NCBI RefSeq assembly: GCF_041053055.1
Contig: NZ_CP163443.1
Coordinates: 2,356,001-2,420,000, forward strand
From: Streptomyces sp. R41
GTDB taxonomy: Bacteria; Actinomycetota; Actinomycetes; Streptomycetales; Streptomycetaceae
Reading direction: 5' to 3'
Length of the DNA: 64,000 nt
The number at the start of each line of letters is the position of its first letter. The stretch's first letter is position 1. This document shows, piece by piece, positions 43,891 through 53,100 of the stretch. The position numbers were made by a program, and so were the translations under genes. The notes below the pieces were generated by a model. That model searched no databases. It was not told the origin of the DNA and was given only the letters and a program-made list of their open reading frames with translations.

Positions 43891-44205
43891 GGAACCTCCC
43901 TTTAGCAGGATCTCTGCCATAACCGTCGTAGCAGCTACGCGTGTTGACAGGAAGTGTCCATGCCAAGACTTTTCGACCCTTACCGGTTCCCACCCTGTGT
44001 GTTCACCATGTGTTTGATTACGTGTCCATGACAGCGTTGTGACAAGGCGTCAACTCCCTTGAGCCACACCGGTGGATGACCGAGGCTTTACTCGGTCTTG
44101 GGGCGGAACGCGACGCTCCAGGGCTGTGCGCGCGATGACGCGCGCATCCCCCACAGTCGTGCGCCCCACCCAGGCGCGCGCTGCCTAGAGGAGGACTCCC
44201 TCGTA
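43891..44205. promoter_or_regulatory. 315-bp divergent intergenic region with palindromes and hairpins
   Basis: Lies between two divergent secreted-hydrolase genes. It contains CGTAGCAGCTACG, a 13-bp palindrome at 43927-43939 close to the lipase start; GACCGAG-N6-CTCGGTC at 44078-44097; and TGCGCGC-N6-GCGCGCA at 44127-44146 in the likely leader of the subtilisin gene. A TTGACA occurs at 43944-43949 but no convincing -10 follows. No coding potential seen. Confidence 0.5.
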
Positions 44206-45414
44206 ATGGCACAGCTGCGTAGCAAGAAGATCCGGATAGCCGCGGTCACCTCCGTGGCGACCGCCGCCCTTCTGGGCGGACTCACCGCACTTCCCGCCCA
44301 GGCCGCCCCGGCCGAGGGCAAGGTGCTCGCCGCCGACTCCCCCACAGCGATCAAGGGCAGCTACATCGTCACGCTCAAGAAGGGCGCAGGCTTCAAGGCC
44401 GCGTCGAGCGCGGGCAAGGGCCTGATCAACGAATACGGCGGCACGGTGAAGAAGACGTTCGGCGCCGCGCTGAACGGCTATACGGCGGGCCTCTCCGCGA
44501 CCGAGGCCAAAAGACTCGCCGCCGACCCGGCGGTGGCCTCCGTCGAGCAGAACCAGACGGTGCACCTGACCGACACCACGCAATCCAGCGCCCCCTGGGG
44601 CCTGGACCGCATCGACCAGGCGGCGCTGCCGCTGTCCGGCACCTACACCTACCCGGACACCGCGGGCAGCGGTGTGACGGCGTACGTCATCGACACCGGC
44701 GTCCGCATCACCCACACCCAGATCAGCGGCCGTGCCTCGTACGGCTACGACGCCGTGGACGGCGACACCACCGCCTCGGACGGCAACGGCCACGGCACCC
44801 ATGTGGCCACGACCATCGCGGGCACGACCTACGGTGTCGCCAAGAAGGCGAACATCGTGGCCGTGCGGGTGCTCGACAACAGCGGCTCCGGCACCACCGC
44901 CGGCGTCATCGCGGGCATCGACTGGGTGACCGCGAACCACACCACCCCGTCGGTCGCCAACATGTCGCTCGGCGGCTCCGCCTCCACCTCGCTGGACACG
45001 GCCGTGGCGAACTCCATCGCCAGCGGTGTGACCTACGCGGTCGCGGCGGGCAACAGCAGCGCCAACGCCTCCTCCTACTCGCCCGCCCGCGTCGCCACGG
45101 CCATCACGGTCGGCGCCACCACCAGCACGGACGCCAAGGCCAGCTACTCCAACTACGGCTCGACCCTGGACATCTTCGCCCCCGGCTCCTCGATCCTGGC
45201 GGGCTACAACACCAGCGACACCGCCACCGCGACGCTCTCGGGTACGTCGATGGCCACCCCGCACGTCGCGGGCGCGGCCGCCGTCTACCTCGCGGGCCAC
45301 ACCTCCGCCACCCCGGCGCAGGTCGCCACGGCCCTGGTGAACGGCGCCACCTCCGGCGTGGTCACCAGCGCGGGCACCGGCTCGCCGAACAAGCTCCTGA
45401 AGATCGTGTCGTAG
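44206..45414 (+). CDS. secreted subtilisin-like serine protease (S8)
   Basis: A 402-residue pre-pro-protease. Signal peptide 1-33 (ending ALPAQAA), an I9-type propeptide (about 45-120, IKGSYIVTLKKG... ASVEQNQTVHL), then the S8 catalytic domain with Asp163 in YVIDTGV, His196 in NGHGTHVA and Ser348 in SGTSMATPHVAG, plus the oxyanion Asn in AAGNSSA. It is like other Streptomyces extracellular subtilases and proteinase K-type enzymes. GAGGAGGA lies about 10 bp before the ATG. A strong stem-loop follows the stop by 28 bp. Confidence 0.97.
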   Translation: MAQLRSKKIRIAAVTSVATAALLGGLTALPAQAAPAEGKVLAADSPTAIKGSYIVTLKKGAGFKAASSAGKGLINEYGGTVKKTFGAALNGYTAGLSATEAKRLAADPAVASVEQNQTVHLTDTTQSSAPWGLDRIDQAALPLSGTYTYPDTAGSGVTAYVIDTGVRITHTQISGRASYGYDAVDGDTTASDGNGHGTHVATTIAGTTYGVAKKANIVAVRVLDNSGSGTTAGVIAGIDWVTANHTTPSVANMSLGGSASTSLDTAVANSIASGVTYAVAAGNSSANASSYSPARVATAITVGATTSTDAKASYSNYGSTLDIFAPGSSILAGYNTSDTATATLSGTSMATPHVAGAAAVYLAGHTSATPAQVATALVNGATSGVVTSAGTGSPNKLLKIVS

Positions 45415-45442
45415 TAAGTCAACTCGCCTGACCTGAACGGAA

Positions 45443-45475
45443 GTTCCCCGGAGGCAGCCGGCGCCTCCGGGGAAC
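45443..45475 (+). terminator. stem-loop terminator after the subtilisin gene
   Basis: GTTCCCCGGAGGC, 7-nt loop, GCCTCCGGGGAAC: a perfect 13-bp stem 28 bp after the stop. No T-tract, as usual in Streptomyces. Confidence 0.85.
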
Positions 45476-45590
45476 ACATGTTTGAAGATGGCCAAGAACC
45501 CGCGAGAGCGTCTTCCGCACCTTGACGGCCCCCCGCCCGCTGCGCGACATTGAAGCCCGGCATCCGGCGCTTCAGGGGGCAAAGTCGCCA

Positions 45591-46016
45591 ATGCAGACCA
45601 TACGCATCAAGACACCTTCGTCCGGCAGCGCGGAGCGGTCGGGACAGGATCCGGGGAGGGACCTGTTGCCGCTGCTCGCGGGTGCCGCGACGGTGGTCGG
45701 GGTGGTCGGTGCGGTCCTCGCGCTCGCCGACGTGGACTCACCGCTGCGTGGCCCGTTCACGTTGTTCTTCCTGCTCGCGGCGCCGTCGGTCGCCATTGCT
45801 GCCGCGCTGCGCGGGCTCGAACCGTTCAGCCGCATCCTGGCGTCGGTCGCGGGCGCGGTCGCCGTCAACATGCTGGTGGCCCAGGGCATGCTGGCCGTGC
45901 ACCGGTGGTCGGTCCGCGGCGGGATCGCGGCCGTGACCGCGATCAGCTCGCTCATTCTCCTCCTGGTGCTGGTACGGCGCATGCGCGGCCGTACGGCGGG
46001 AACGCGGGCCTCCTGA
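45591..46016 (+). CDS. small integral membrane protein at the head of the polysaccharide locus
   Basis: A 141-residue protein with four hydrophobic segments (LLPLLAGAATVVGVVGAVLA, FTLFFLLAAPSVAIAAALRG, ILASVAGAVAVNMLVAQGML and AAVTAISSLILLLVLVRRMR). No catalytic motif. The start at ATG 45591 leaves a polar N-terminus of about 25 residues. It ends one base before the GTG of the GNAT gene, so the two are translationally linked. By position it is a probable accessory membrane part of the exopolysaccharide system (inference). Confidence 0.8.
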   Translation: MQTIRIKTPSSGSAERSGQDPGRDLLPLLAGAATVVGVVGAVLALADVDSPLRGPFTLFFLLAAPSVAIAAALRGLEPFSRILASVAGAVAVNMLVAQGMLAVHRWSVRGGIAAVTAISSLILLLVLVRRMRGRTAGTRAS

Positions 46017-46017
46017 C

Positions 46018-47112
46018 GTGGACATCAGCGTGTACCGCCCCGGCGAGCTGAGCGCAGCCGACCGGGCGGCCTGGACCGCTTTCCAGTCGAAGGCCCACCT
46101 GAGCGGCTCGCCCGGGTTGGCGAACCCGTTCCTGTCCCCCGAGTTCACGCTCGCGGTGGGCCGCTGCAGACGCGGCGTGCGGATCGCGGTCTTACGCGAG
46201 GACGGCGAGCCCGCGGCGTTCTTCCCGTTCCACAGAACCACCGCCGGCGTCGGCCGGGCTGTCGGCCTCGGCATCTCCGACTGCCAGGGTCTCGTGCACC
46301 GCCCCGGTTTCACCTGGGAAGCCCACGAGCTGCTGCGGGCCTGCGGGCTCGCCGTCTGGGAGTTCGACCACTTGGCGGAAGGCCAGGGGCCGTTCGAGGC
46401 GGGAGCCTCCGGCACCTTCCCGTCCCCGGTCATGGACCTCGACCAGGGCTACGAAACATATCTGCGCCGACTGCGCGCCCGGTCGCCGAAGTTCACCCGT
46501 ACCACCTTCGCCAAGGAGCGCAGGCTCGGCCGGGACGTCGGCGGGGTGCGCTATGTGCACGACGAGCGCGACCCGGCGGTGCTGCGCACGCTGATCGACT
46601 GGAAGTCCGCGCAGTACCGCAGGACCGGGCGCAGCGACCGCTTCGCGCACGCCTGGATCAGCCACCTGGTCCAGCAGCTCTACCACTCCCGCTTCGATCC
46701 GTTCGCGGGGATCCTGTCGGTGCTGTACGCGGACGGCAAGCCGGTCGCCGCGCACTTCGGGCTGCGCACCGAACGGGTCATGGCGTGCTGGTTTCCGGCG
46801 TACGACCCGGCGTTCGCGAAATACTCCCCGGGCCTGATCCTGCATTTGCGCATGGCCGAGGCGGCCGCCGCCGACGGAATTGCTTATGTGGATCTTGGGC
46901 GGGGCCAGAAGGATTACAAGGACTCCCTCAAGACACGGGATCTCTCCGTGTCCGAGGGGTGGGTGACACGACGTCATCCCGTCGCATTCGGGCACCGGGC
47001 GCACCGCGCCCCGGTCCGGGCACTGCGCAATGCGGTGCTGTCCCGGCCGGAGCTGTTCGAGCCGGCCGACAGTATCCTCAAACGGATGGGGAAAATCCGT
47101 TCGAGGCGTTAG
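46018..47112 (+). CDS. GNAT/FemAB-like acyltransferase (CelD-BcsL type) of the polysaccharide locus
   Basis: A 364-residue protein of the CelD/BcsL-like GNAT superfamily, in which two N-acyltransferase folds are paired. Recognisable segments are NPFLSPEFTLAVGR, the central YLRRLRARSPKFTRTTF, LIDWKSAQYRRTGRSDRF, ADGKPVAAHFGLR and YVDLGRGQKDYKDSLK. Such enzymes transfer acyl or aminoacyl groups to sugar precursors in polysaccharide pathways; the donor is unknown. The GTG start at 46018 follows the preceding stop by one base. Confidence 0.87.
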   Translation: MDISVYRPGELSAADRAAWTAFQSKAHLSGSPGLANPFLSPEFTLAVGRCRRGVRIAVLREDGEPAAFFPFHRTTAGVGRAVGLGISDCQGLVHRPGFTWEAHELLRACGLAVWEFDHLAEGQGPFEAGASGTFPSPVMDLDQGYETYLRRLRARSPKFTRTTFAKERRLGRDVGGVRYVHDERDPAVLRTLIDWKSAQYRRTGRSDRFAHAWISHLVQQLYHSRFDPFAGILSVLYADGKPVAAHFGLRTERVMACWFPAYDPAFAKYSPGLILHLRMAEAAAADGIAYVDLGRGQKDYKDSLKTRDLSVSEGWVTRRHPVAFGHRAHRAPVRALRNAVLSRPELFEPADSILKRMGKIRSRR

Positions 47113-47485
47113 GTAACGGCCATACCAACAAAAACGTGAGGCCTCGTTCCAGGTCTTGCCATAGGGACGCAATCGTCAATACCGTCATACATCTCACCCG
47201 CATCGGTCCATCTCGCTCGTGCGATCTAGGGGAGGGCTCAAGATCGCGTAGATGGCCCGGCGCGGGGCGCGGTAGGGGGGTGCCGTGCTCGGTGACCACA
47301 TCTGTGCCGAGTCGTGCCGCGCGACCGGCTTCCGCTTTCCCGAAAGCCGGCCAGCTTTGCCAGCTCACCCGGCAGGCACGGAGATCCATTTCGTCATGCC
47401 GTAAGTGAGAACCCCCCTTTCGAACCGGACAAAGAACCGGACTGCCCAGGGGCGGGCGGTCCACCGGACGAGAGGGACCAGACTC
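47113..47485 (+). promoter_or_regulatory. 373-bp intergenic region with candidate promoter
   Basis: No gene seen. TTGCCA (47156-47161), 18-nt spacer, TACCGT (47180-47185) is a plausible housekeeping-sigma promoter for the glycosyltransferase operon. The downstream 300 bp, if transcribed, make an unusually long leader. It is less G+C-rich near 47110-47200 than the genes around it. Confidence 0.4.
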
Positions 47486-48304
47486 ATGAGCTCAGTCCTG
47501 CGCCCAGCCATTTCGGGCCAAGATCCGTTAATGGCCAACAAGTACCGGCCCATCTCCTCTCACCTGGCCATAGCGCCACCGGTGAGTGTCGTGATTCCCG
47601 CCATGAATGAGGCCGAGAATCTCCCGTACGTCTTCAAGACCCTTCCCGGCTGGATTCACGAAGTGGTTCTTGTGGACGGCAATTCCACCGACAACACCGT
47701 CGAAGTGGCCCGCGAGCTGTGGCCGGACGTCAAGGTCGTCGAACAGCACGGAAAGGGCAAGGGCGACGCCCTGATCACCGGATTCGAGGCGTGCACCGGC
47801 GACATCATCGTGATGGTCGACGCGGACGGCTCGGCCGACGGCAACGAGATCGTGTCGTATGTCTCCGCGCTGGTGTCCGGGGCGGACTTCGCCAAGGGCT
47901 CCCGCTTCGCCAACGGCGGCGGCACGTCCGACATGACGCCGATCCGCAAGCTCGGCAACCACGTGCTGTGCGCGGTCGTCAACGCCAAGTTCGGCGCCCG
48001 CTACACCGACCTCTGCTATGGATACAACGCGTTCTGGCGGCACTGCCTCGACAAGATCGAACTCGACTGCACCGGCTTCGAGGTCGAGACCCTGATGAAC
48101 ATCCGGGTGGTCAAGGCGGGCCTCAAGGTGCAGGAGATACCCAGCCACGAGTACCTCCGCATCCACGGCACGAGCAACCTGCGCGCCGTGCGGGACGGGT
48201 TCCGGGTGCTCAAGGTGATCCTCAAGGAGCGCTCCAACCGGCGCGCGCTGCGCCGCAGGCCGCACGCCGCTCAGCTCAACTCGGGTCGGGGAGAGGCGTC
48301 TTGA
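47486..48304 (+). CDS. GT2-family glycosyltransferase (polyprenol-phosphate sugar synthase-like)
   Basis: A 272-residue GT-A enzyme. VSVVIPAMNEAENLPYV starts the nucleotide-binding fold, VLVDGNSTDNT follows, and the DxD motif is in VMVDADGSADG (Asp112, Asp114). The middle segment CYGYNAFWRHCLDKI and the FEVETLMNIRVVKAGLKVQE block match polyprenyl-phosphate glucosyl/mannosyltransferase-like enzymes. No membrane helices, so it is cytosolic or peripheral. ATG at 47486 with GAGAGGGA upstream. Its stop overlaps the TTG start of the next gene (TTGA). Confidence 0.92.
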   Translation: MSSVLRPAISGQDPLMANKYRPISSHLAIAPPVSVVIPAMNEAENLPYVFKTLPGWIHEVVLVDGNSTDNTVEVARELWPDVKVVEQHGKGKGDALITGFEACTGDIIVMVDADGSADGNEIVSYVSALVSGADFAKGSRFANGGGTSDMTPIRKLGNHVLCAVVNAKFGARYTDLCYGYNAFWRHCLDKIELDCTGFEVETLMNIRVVKAGLKVQEIPSHEYLRIHGTSNLRAVRDGFRVLKVILKERSNRRALRRRPHAAQLNSGRGEAS

Positions 48305-49314
48305 GCGAGACGGACATCTCCGTAGTGGTCTGCGTCTACACCGAGGACCGCTGGGAGGACATCCTGGCGGCGGTCTCCTCGGTGCGGGCGCAGTCCCTGC
48401 CCGCCCTGGAGACGCTCCTGGTCGTGGACCACAACGCCACGCTTCTGGAGCGGCTGACCAGGGAGTACAAGGAGACCGACGGGGTGCGGGTGCTCGCCAA
48501 CGCGGGCCCCCGCGGGCTGTCCGCGGGCCGCAACACCGGTATCGCCGCCTCGCGCGGCGAGATCATCGCGTTCCTCGACGACGACGCCGTGGCCGAGCGG
48601 GACTGGCTGCGGCACTTCGCCGCGGGGTACGCGGACCCGCGGGTCATGGCCGTCGGCGGCCGTACGATGCCGATCTGGGCGTCGGGCCGCCGCCCGGTCT
48701 GGTTTCCCGAGGAGTTCGACTGGGTGGTGGGCTGCACATACAAGGGGCTGCCGCCGGGCCGTGTGCAGGTCCGCAACGTCCTCGGCGGAAACGCTTCTTT
48801 CCGTCGTACAGCGTTCGACGCGGCGGGCGGCTTCGCGACCGGCATCGGCCGCGACGGCGACAAGCGCCCGCTGGGCTGCGAGGAGACGGAGCTGTGCATC
48901 CGCCTCACCCGCGCACGCCCGGACGCGATCCTGCTGATCGACGACCGGGCGGTCATCCACCACCGGGTGCCCGAGGCCCGCGAGCACTTCGGGTACTTCC
49001 GCACGCGCGCGTACGCCGAGGGCCTGTCCAAGGCGCTCGTCGCCCGAAGTGTCGGTTCCGACAAGGGCCTTGAGTCGGAACGCCGTTACGCGACCCGCGT
49101 CCTGCCCGCCGGAGTGCTGCGCGGACTGCGTGACGCGGCGCTGGCCCGCCCGGGCGGCGCGGGACGCGCGGGCGCGATCGTCGCCGGGGTTCTGACGGCG
49201 GCCGGTGGGTACGTTCTCGGGAGCGTCCGGGCGCGCAGGGGCGGCGCCGTCTTTTCGGTGGTCTCCGTCGTGGAGATCGAGGGGGTCCCGGGCGACGAGG
49301 GGGCTGCAGCATGA
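48301..49314 (+). CDS. GT2-family glycosyltransferase with TTG start
   Basis: A 337-residue glycosyltransferase. The GT-A core starts DISVVVCVYTEDRWEDILAA, LSAGRNTGIAASRGEIIAFL leads into the metal-binding DDD (Asp93-95), and the acceptor-site block NVLGGNASFRRTAFDAAGGF with LGCEETELCIRL follows. The C-terminal 80 residues include a hydrophobic stretch (AGAIVAGVLTAAGGYVLGSV) that may anchor it. The TTG at 48301 is chosen because it overlaps the preceding stop (TTGA) and has GGGGAGAGG 4 bp upstream. Overlaps the deacetylase gene by 4 bp. Confidence 0.9.
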   Translation: MSETDISVVVCVYTEDRWEDILAAVSSVRAQSLPALETLLVVDHNATLLERLTREYKETDGVRVLANAGPRGLSAGRNTGIAASRGEIIAFLDDDAVAERDWLRHFAAGYADPRVMAVGGRTMPIWASGRRPVWFPEEFDWVVGCTYKGLPPGRVQVRNVLGGNASFRRTAFDAAGGFATGIGRDGDKRPLGCEETELCIRLTRARPDAILLIDDRAVIHHRVPEAREHFGYFRTRAYAEGLSKALVARSVGSDKGLESERRYATRVLPAGVLRGLRDAALARPGGAGRAGAIVAGVLTAAGGYVLGSVRARRGGAVFSVVSVVEIEGVPGDEGAAA

Positions 49315-50108
49315 GCGAACCTGTGCCGATTCTCATGTACCACTCGATCGCGACCGCGCCCAACGACGCGACCCGCGAACTGTCCGTGGCACCCGAGGCG
49401 TTCGCCGAGCAGATGGCGCTGCTCGACGACCGTGGGTTCACCCCGGTGGACACGGCACGGCTGGCGGCGAGTTGGCGCTCGGGCGGCCCGCTGCCGGCGC
49501 GTCCGGTCCTGATCACCTTCGACGACGGCTACGAGGGCGTGCACCGGCACGGCCTGCCCGTGCTCGCCAAGCACGGCTTCGCCTCCACGCTGTTCGTCTC
49601 GACGGGGTGGATCAAGGGCGCGTACGACACCGGGGGCGGCCTCGACACCATGCTGGAATGGGACCAGGTGCGCAGGCTCGCCGAGGAGCAGGTGGAGATC
49701 GGCGGGCACAGTCATACCCACCCGCAGATGGACCAGCTCCCCGACGACGCGCTCTGGTTCGAGCTGCTGCGCTGCAAGGAGATCATCGCCGACGAACTGG
49801 GCGCCCGCCCCGTGTCGTTCGCGTACCCGTACGGCTACTCCAGCCGCCGGGTGCGCCGTACGGTGCGCGAGGCGGGGTTCGCCCAGTCGCTCGCCGTCGG
49901 CAACGGTCTGGCGCGGCGTCGTCAGGGCCCGTACGCCCTGCAGCGCGTCACCGTGCGCCGCAGCACCGGTATCGAGGAGTTCGAGCGGCTGGTCGAAGGC
50001 CGTGCGATCGCCCGCAACTTCGCCCGGGACCGCGCCCTCACCAAGGGGTACGCCATGGTCCGAAGAGCACGACAGGTCCGCCGGAAGGCCATCCGTTCCC
50101 GTGTCTGA
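49311..50108 (+). CDS. NodB-type polysaccharide deacetylase (CE4)
   Basis: A 265-residue carbohydrate esterase family 4 protein. Motif 1 is TFDDGY with Asp71 and Asp72; motif 2 is GGHSHTHPQ with His133 and His137 as metal ligands; motif 3 is the SFAYPYGYSS segment. No signal peptide or membrane helix is visible, so it probably deacetylates a precursor at the cytoplasmic side, unless exported by an unseen route. ATG overlaps the preceding stop (ATGA). Its end overlaps the flippase-fusion gene by 8 bp. Confidence 0.92.
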   Translation: MSEPVPILMYHSIATAPNDATRELSVAPEAFAEQMALLDDRGFTPVDTARLAASWRSGGPLPARPVLITFDDGYEGVHRHGLPVLAKHGFASTLFVSTGWIKGAYDTGGGLDTMLEWDQVRRLAEEQVEIGGHSHTHPQMDQLPDDALWFELLRCKEIIADELGARPVSFAYPYGYSSRRVRRTVREAGFAQSLAVGNGLARRRQGPYALQRVTVRRSTGIEEFERLVEGRAIARNFARDRALTKGYAMVRRARQVRRKAIRSRV

Positions 50109-53100
50109 CACGACGACCACAACCCAGGCTTCCACACCCACGACCGAGGCACCCGAGCAGCAGTCGGGGCGCCGCCTCCGCCTGCCCGGCAGGAGCCGCA
50201 AGGGTGCAGGAGGGGGCAACCAGCTGTTCCGCAACGCCTACGCCCTGATGCTCAACACCGGGATCTCCGCGGTGCTCGGGCTCGGCTACTGGCTGGTCGC
50301 CGCCCGCTACTACTCCGAGTCCGCGGTCGGCCAGGGCTCCGCGGCGATCGCCGCGATGAAGCTCCTCGCGGGCCTCACCGCGGTGACGCTGACGGGCGCC
50401 CTGGCCCGCTTCATCCCGGTCGCCGGACGCGCCACCGGGCGACTCATCTTCCGTACGTACGCGGGCAGTTCGGTGGTCGTGGCGCTGGCAGCCGTGGTCT
50501 TTCTGCTCACCCTGAACCTGTGGGGACCCTCGTACCGCTTCCTGCACGGGCCGCTCAACGGCCTCGGGTTCATCCTCGCGGTCGTCGCCTGGTCGCTGCT
50601 GACGCTCCAGGACGGTGTGCTGACCGGGCTGCGCAGCGCGCTGTGGGTGCCGGTGGGCAACACCGTGTTCTCCGCGGTGAAGCTGATGCTGCTCGTCGGC
50701 CTCGCCGCCGCGATCCCCACCACGGGCGTCTTCGTCTCCTGGGTGGCGGCGATCGCCCTGTCGGTGGTGCCGCTCGGGCTGCTGGTCTTCCGGCGCCTGG
50801 TGCCCCGGCACATCAAGGCGACCGAGGAGCACGCGAAACCGCCCTCCTTCAGGGAGATCGGGCGCTTCCTGGCCGGCGACTACACCGGCTCCCTCTTCTC
50901 GCTCGCCGTGGTCTACCTGGTCCCAGTGATCGTCGCCGCGCAGGTCAGCTCCACCGACAACGCGTACTTCTACATCACCACCACGATCGGCGGCACGGTC
51001 AACCTGCTCGCCATCAACATGGGCGCGTCGCTGACCGTCGAGGGCTCGCACGACCCGGCGCGCCTGGCCGCCAACACCCGGGCCGCGCTCAAGCGGATGG
51101 CGCGGATCATGCTGCCGGTGTGCGGGCTGCTGTTCCTCGGCGCGCCGTTCATCCTGCATGTCTTCGGCGACGGCTACGCGCACGCGGCGACCCCGCTGCT
51201 GCGCTGGTTCGCCGTCGGCGCGGTGCTGCGGGTCGTCATGGAGACGTACTTCGCGGTGCTGCGCGCCCAGAGCCGCACCTCCGGACTCGCCTATCTGCAG
51301 GGCCTGTTGTGCGTGCTGGTGCTGGGTCTCACGGTGATCCTGCTGCCGCGCATGGGCCTGACCGGCGCGGGCGTCGCCGAGATCTCCAGCCTCGCGGTGA
51401 TCGTGACGATCGCCTCCCCCAAGCTGTACAAGATCGTGCGGACCGCGCCGCCCGCGGAGGTCCCCGCGGACGCGGCGCCGGACGGGGACCTCGCCGACCT
51501 GGGGGCGCGCGAGGTCCCCGCGACGAAGAGCGGTCCTTCCTGGGCGAAGAAGCTGGACGCCGACACCCTCGCGCTCGGTATCCACGTCGACTTCGACCAC
51601 CAGGAACGCAGGCCGGACGTACGACCGGGACCGGGCACACCGCCCACCGGGACGCCCTCGGTACGGCCGGACCACCGCCCGACATGGGCGCTGCGGCCGC
51701 AGGTGGGGCTGCCGGTCGAGGCACGGGAGCCGGGTTCGGAGGCGTCGCTGGGCCCCTCCGAGGCCCCGGAGATCGACGCGCCCTTTGAAGCGGACGCCCA
51801 GGAGAGCGCCTCTCCAGGGGCGCGGGGCGTGACATCGAGCGGCTCCGCCGCGGCGGCGCGACAAGCCACCGACGACCCGCAGCCGGCAGACGACCGCACA
51901 CCCCTCTCCCTTCGCGAACGCGTAACGCACCCGACCAAACCCGGCGTGGTCCTCGGCTGCCTACTGATCTCCGCGCTACTCCTCTACTGGGTCCCCGCAC
52001 TCGGCCTCAACGACGGCTCCCTCGCCCGCATGGGCGGCCTGGGCCTGATCTCCGTCCTGCCACTGCCGACCCTGGTCGGCGCGGCCCTGCTGATCACGGT
52101 CTTCGCCTCGCTGCTCTGGATGAACCGCGAGCACAAGGGCCTGCTGCTCGTCACCCTGCTCGCCACCGTGGTCTCGCTGCACGCGCTCCCCGCCGTGATC
52201 GAGACCGAGCCGCGGTTCGCGACGGCCTGGCAGCACCTCGGGTTCCTCGACTACATCGACCGGACGGGCTCGGCCGTACCCGACCTGGATGCACGCTGGA
52301 GCTGGCCGGGCTTCTTCGCCGCGGCCGCGTTCATCGCGAAGGCCTGCGGGGTCACCGACCTCACCGAGGTCATCCGCTGGTGGCCGCTGGCCATCCAACT
52401 CCTCTACCTGGCACCGATGTTCCTTCTCGTGCGCTCGATGCGGGCGAGCTGGCGGGCCAAGTGGACGGGTATCTGGATCTTCGTGCTGAGCGGCTGGGTC
52501 GGGCAGGACTACTTCTCGCCGCAGGGCTTCACGTATCTGCTCTATCTCGTCTTCGTGGCGGTTCTGCTCGTGTGGTTCCGGGCGCCGCGTGTGCTGTGGG
52601 CGAAGGCGCGCCCCGGCGAGGCGGAGGTCGAGCCGACGAACCGCCGTCAGCGCGCCGTCCTCCTCATGGTCCTGATAGGGCTGTTCGCGGCGACCGTCCC
52701 GGCGCACCAGCTCACGCCGTTCGTGATGCTGGGCGTCCTCGCGGTCCTCGTCCTCATCGGCCGCTCCGAACTGCGCGGCCTGCCCATCCTGTTCGCGGTG
52801 CTGGTCTCGGTCTGGATCGCCTTCATGGCCGAGCCGTACTGGTCGGGGCACTTCGACGACCTGTTCGGCGGAGTCGGCGGCGTCGGCGGCAATGTGTCGT
52901 CGTCCGTCTCGGGCCGTATCCAGGGCGGCAGTTCGACCCACAAGCTCGTGCTGTACACGCGCGTGCTGCTGGCCGGCGGTGTGATGGCGTTCGCCTGCTG
53001 GGGCTGGTGGCGCCGACGCGACCACAAGTACCGCGAGCGCTCGCTGCTCGTCCTCACCTTCGTACCGTTCCTGGGCTTCGGCATGCAGTCGTACGGCGGC

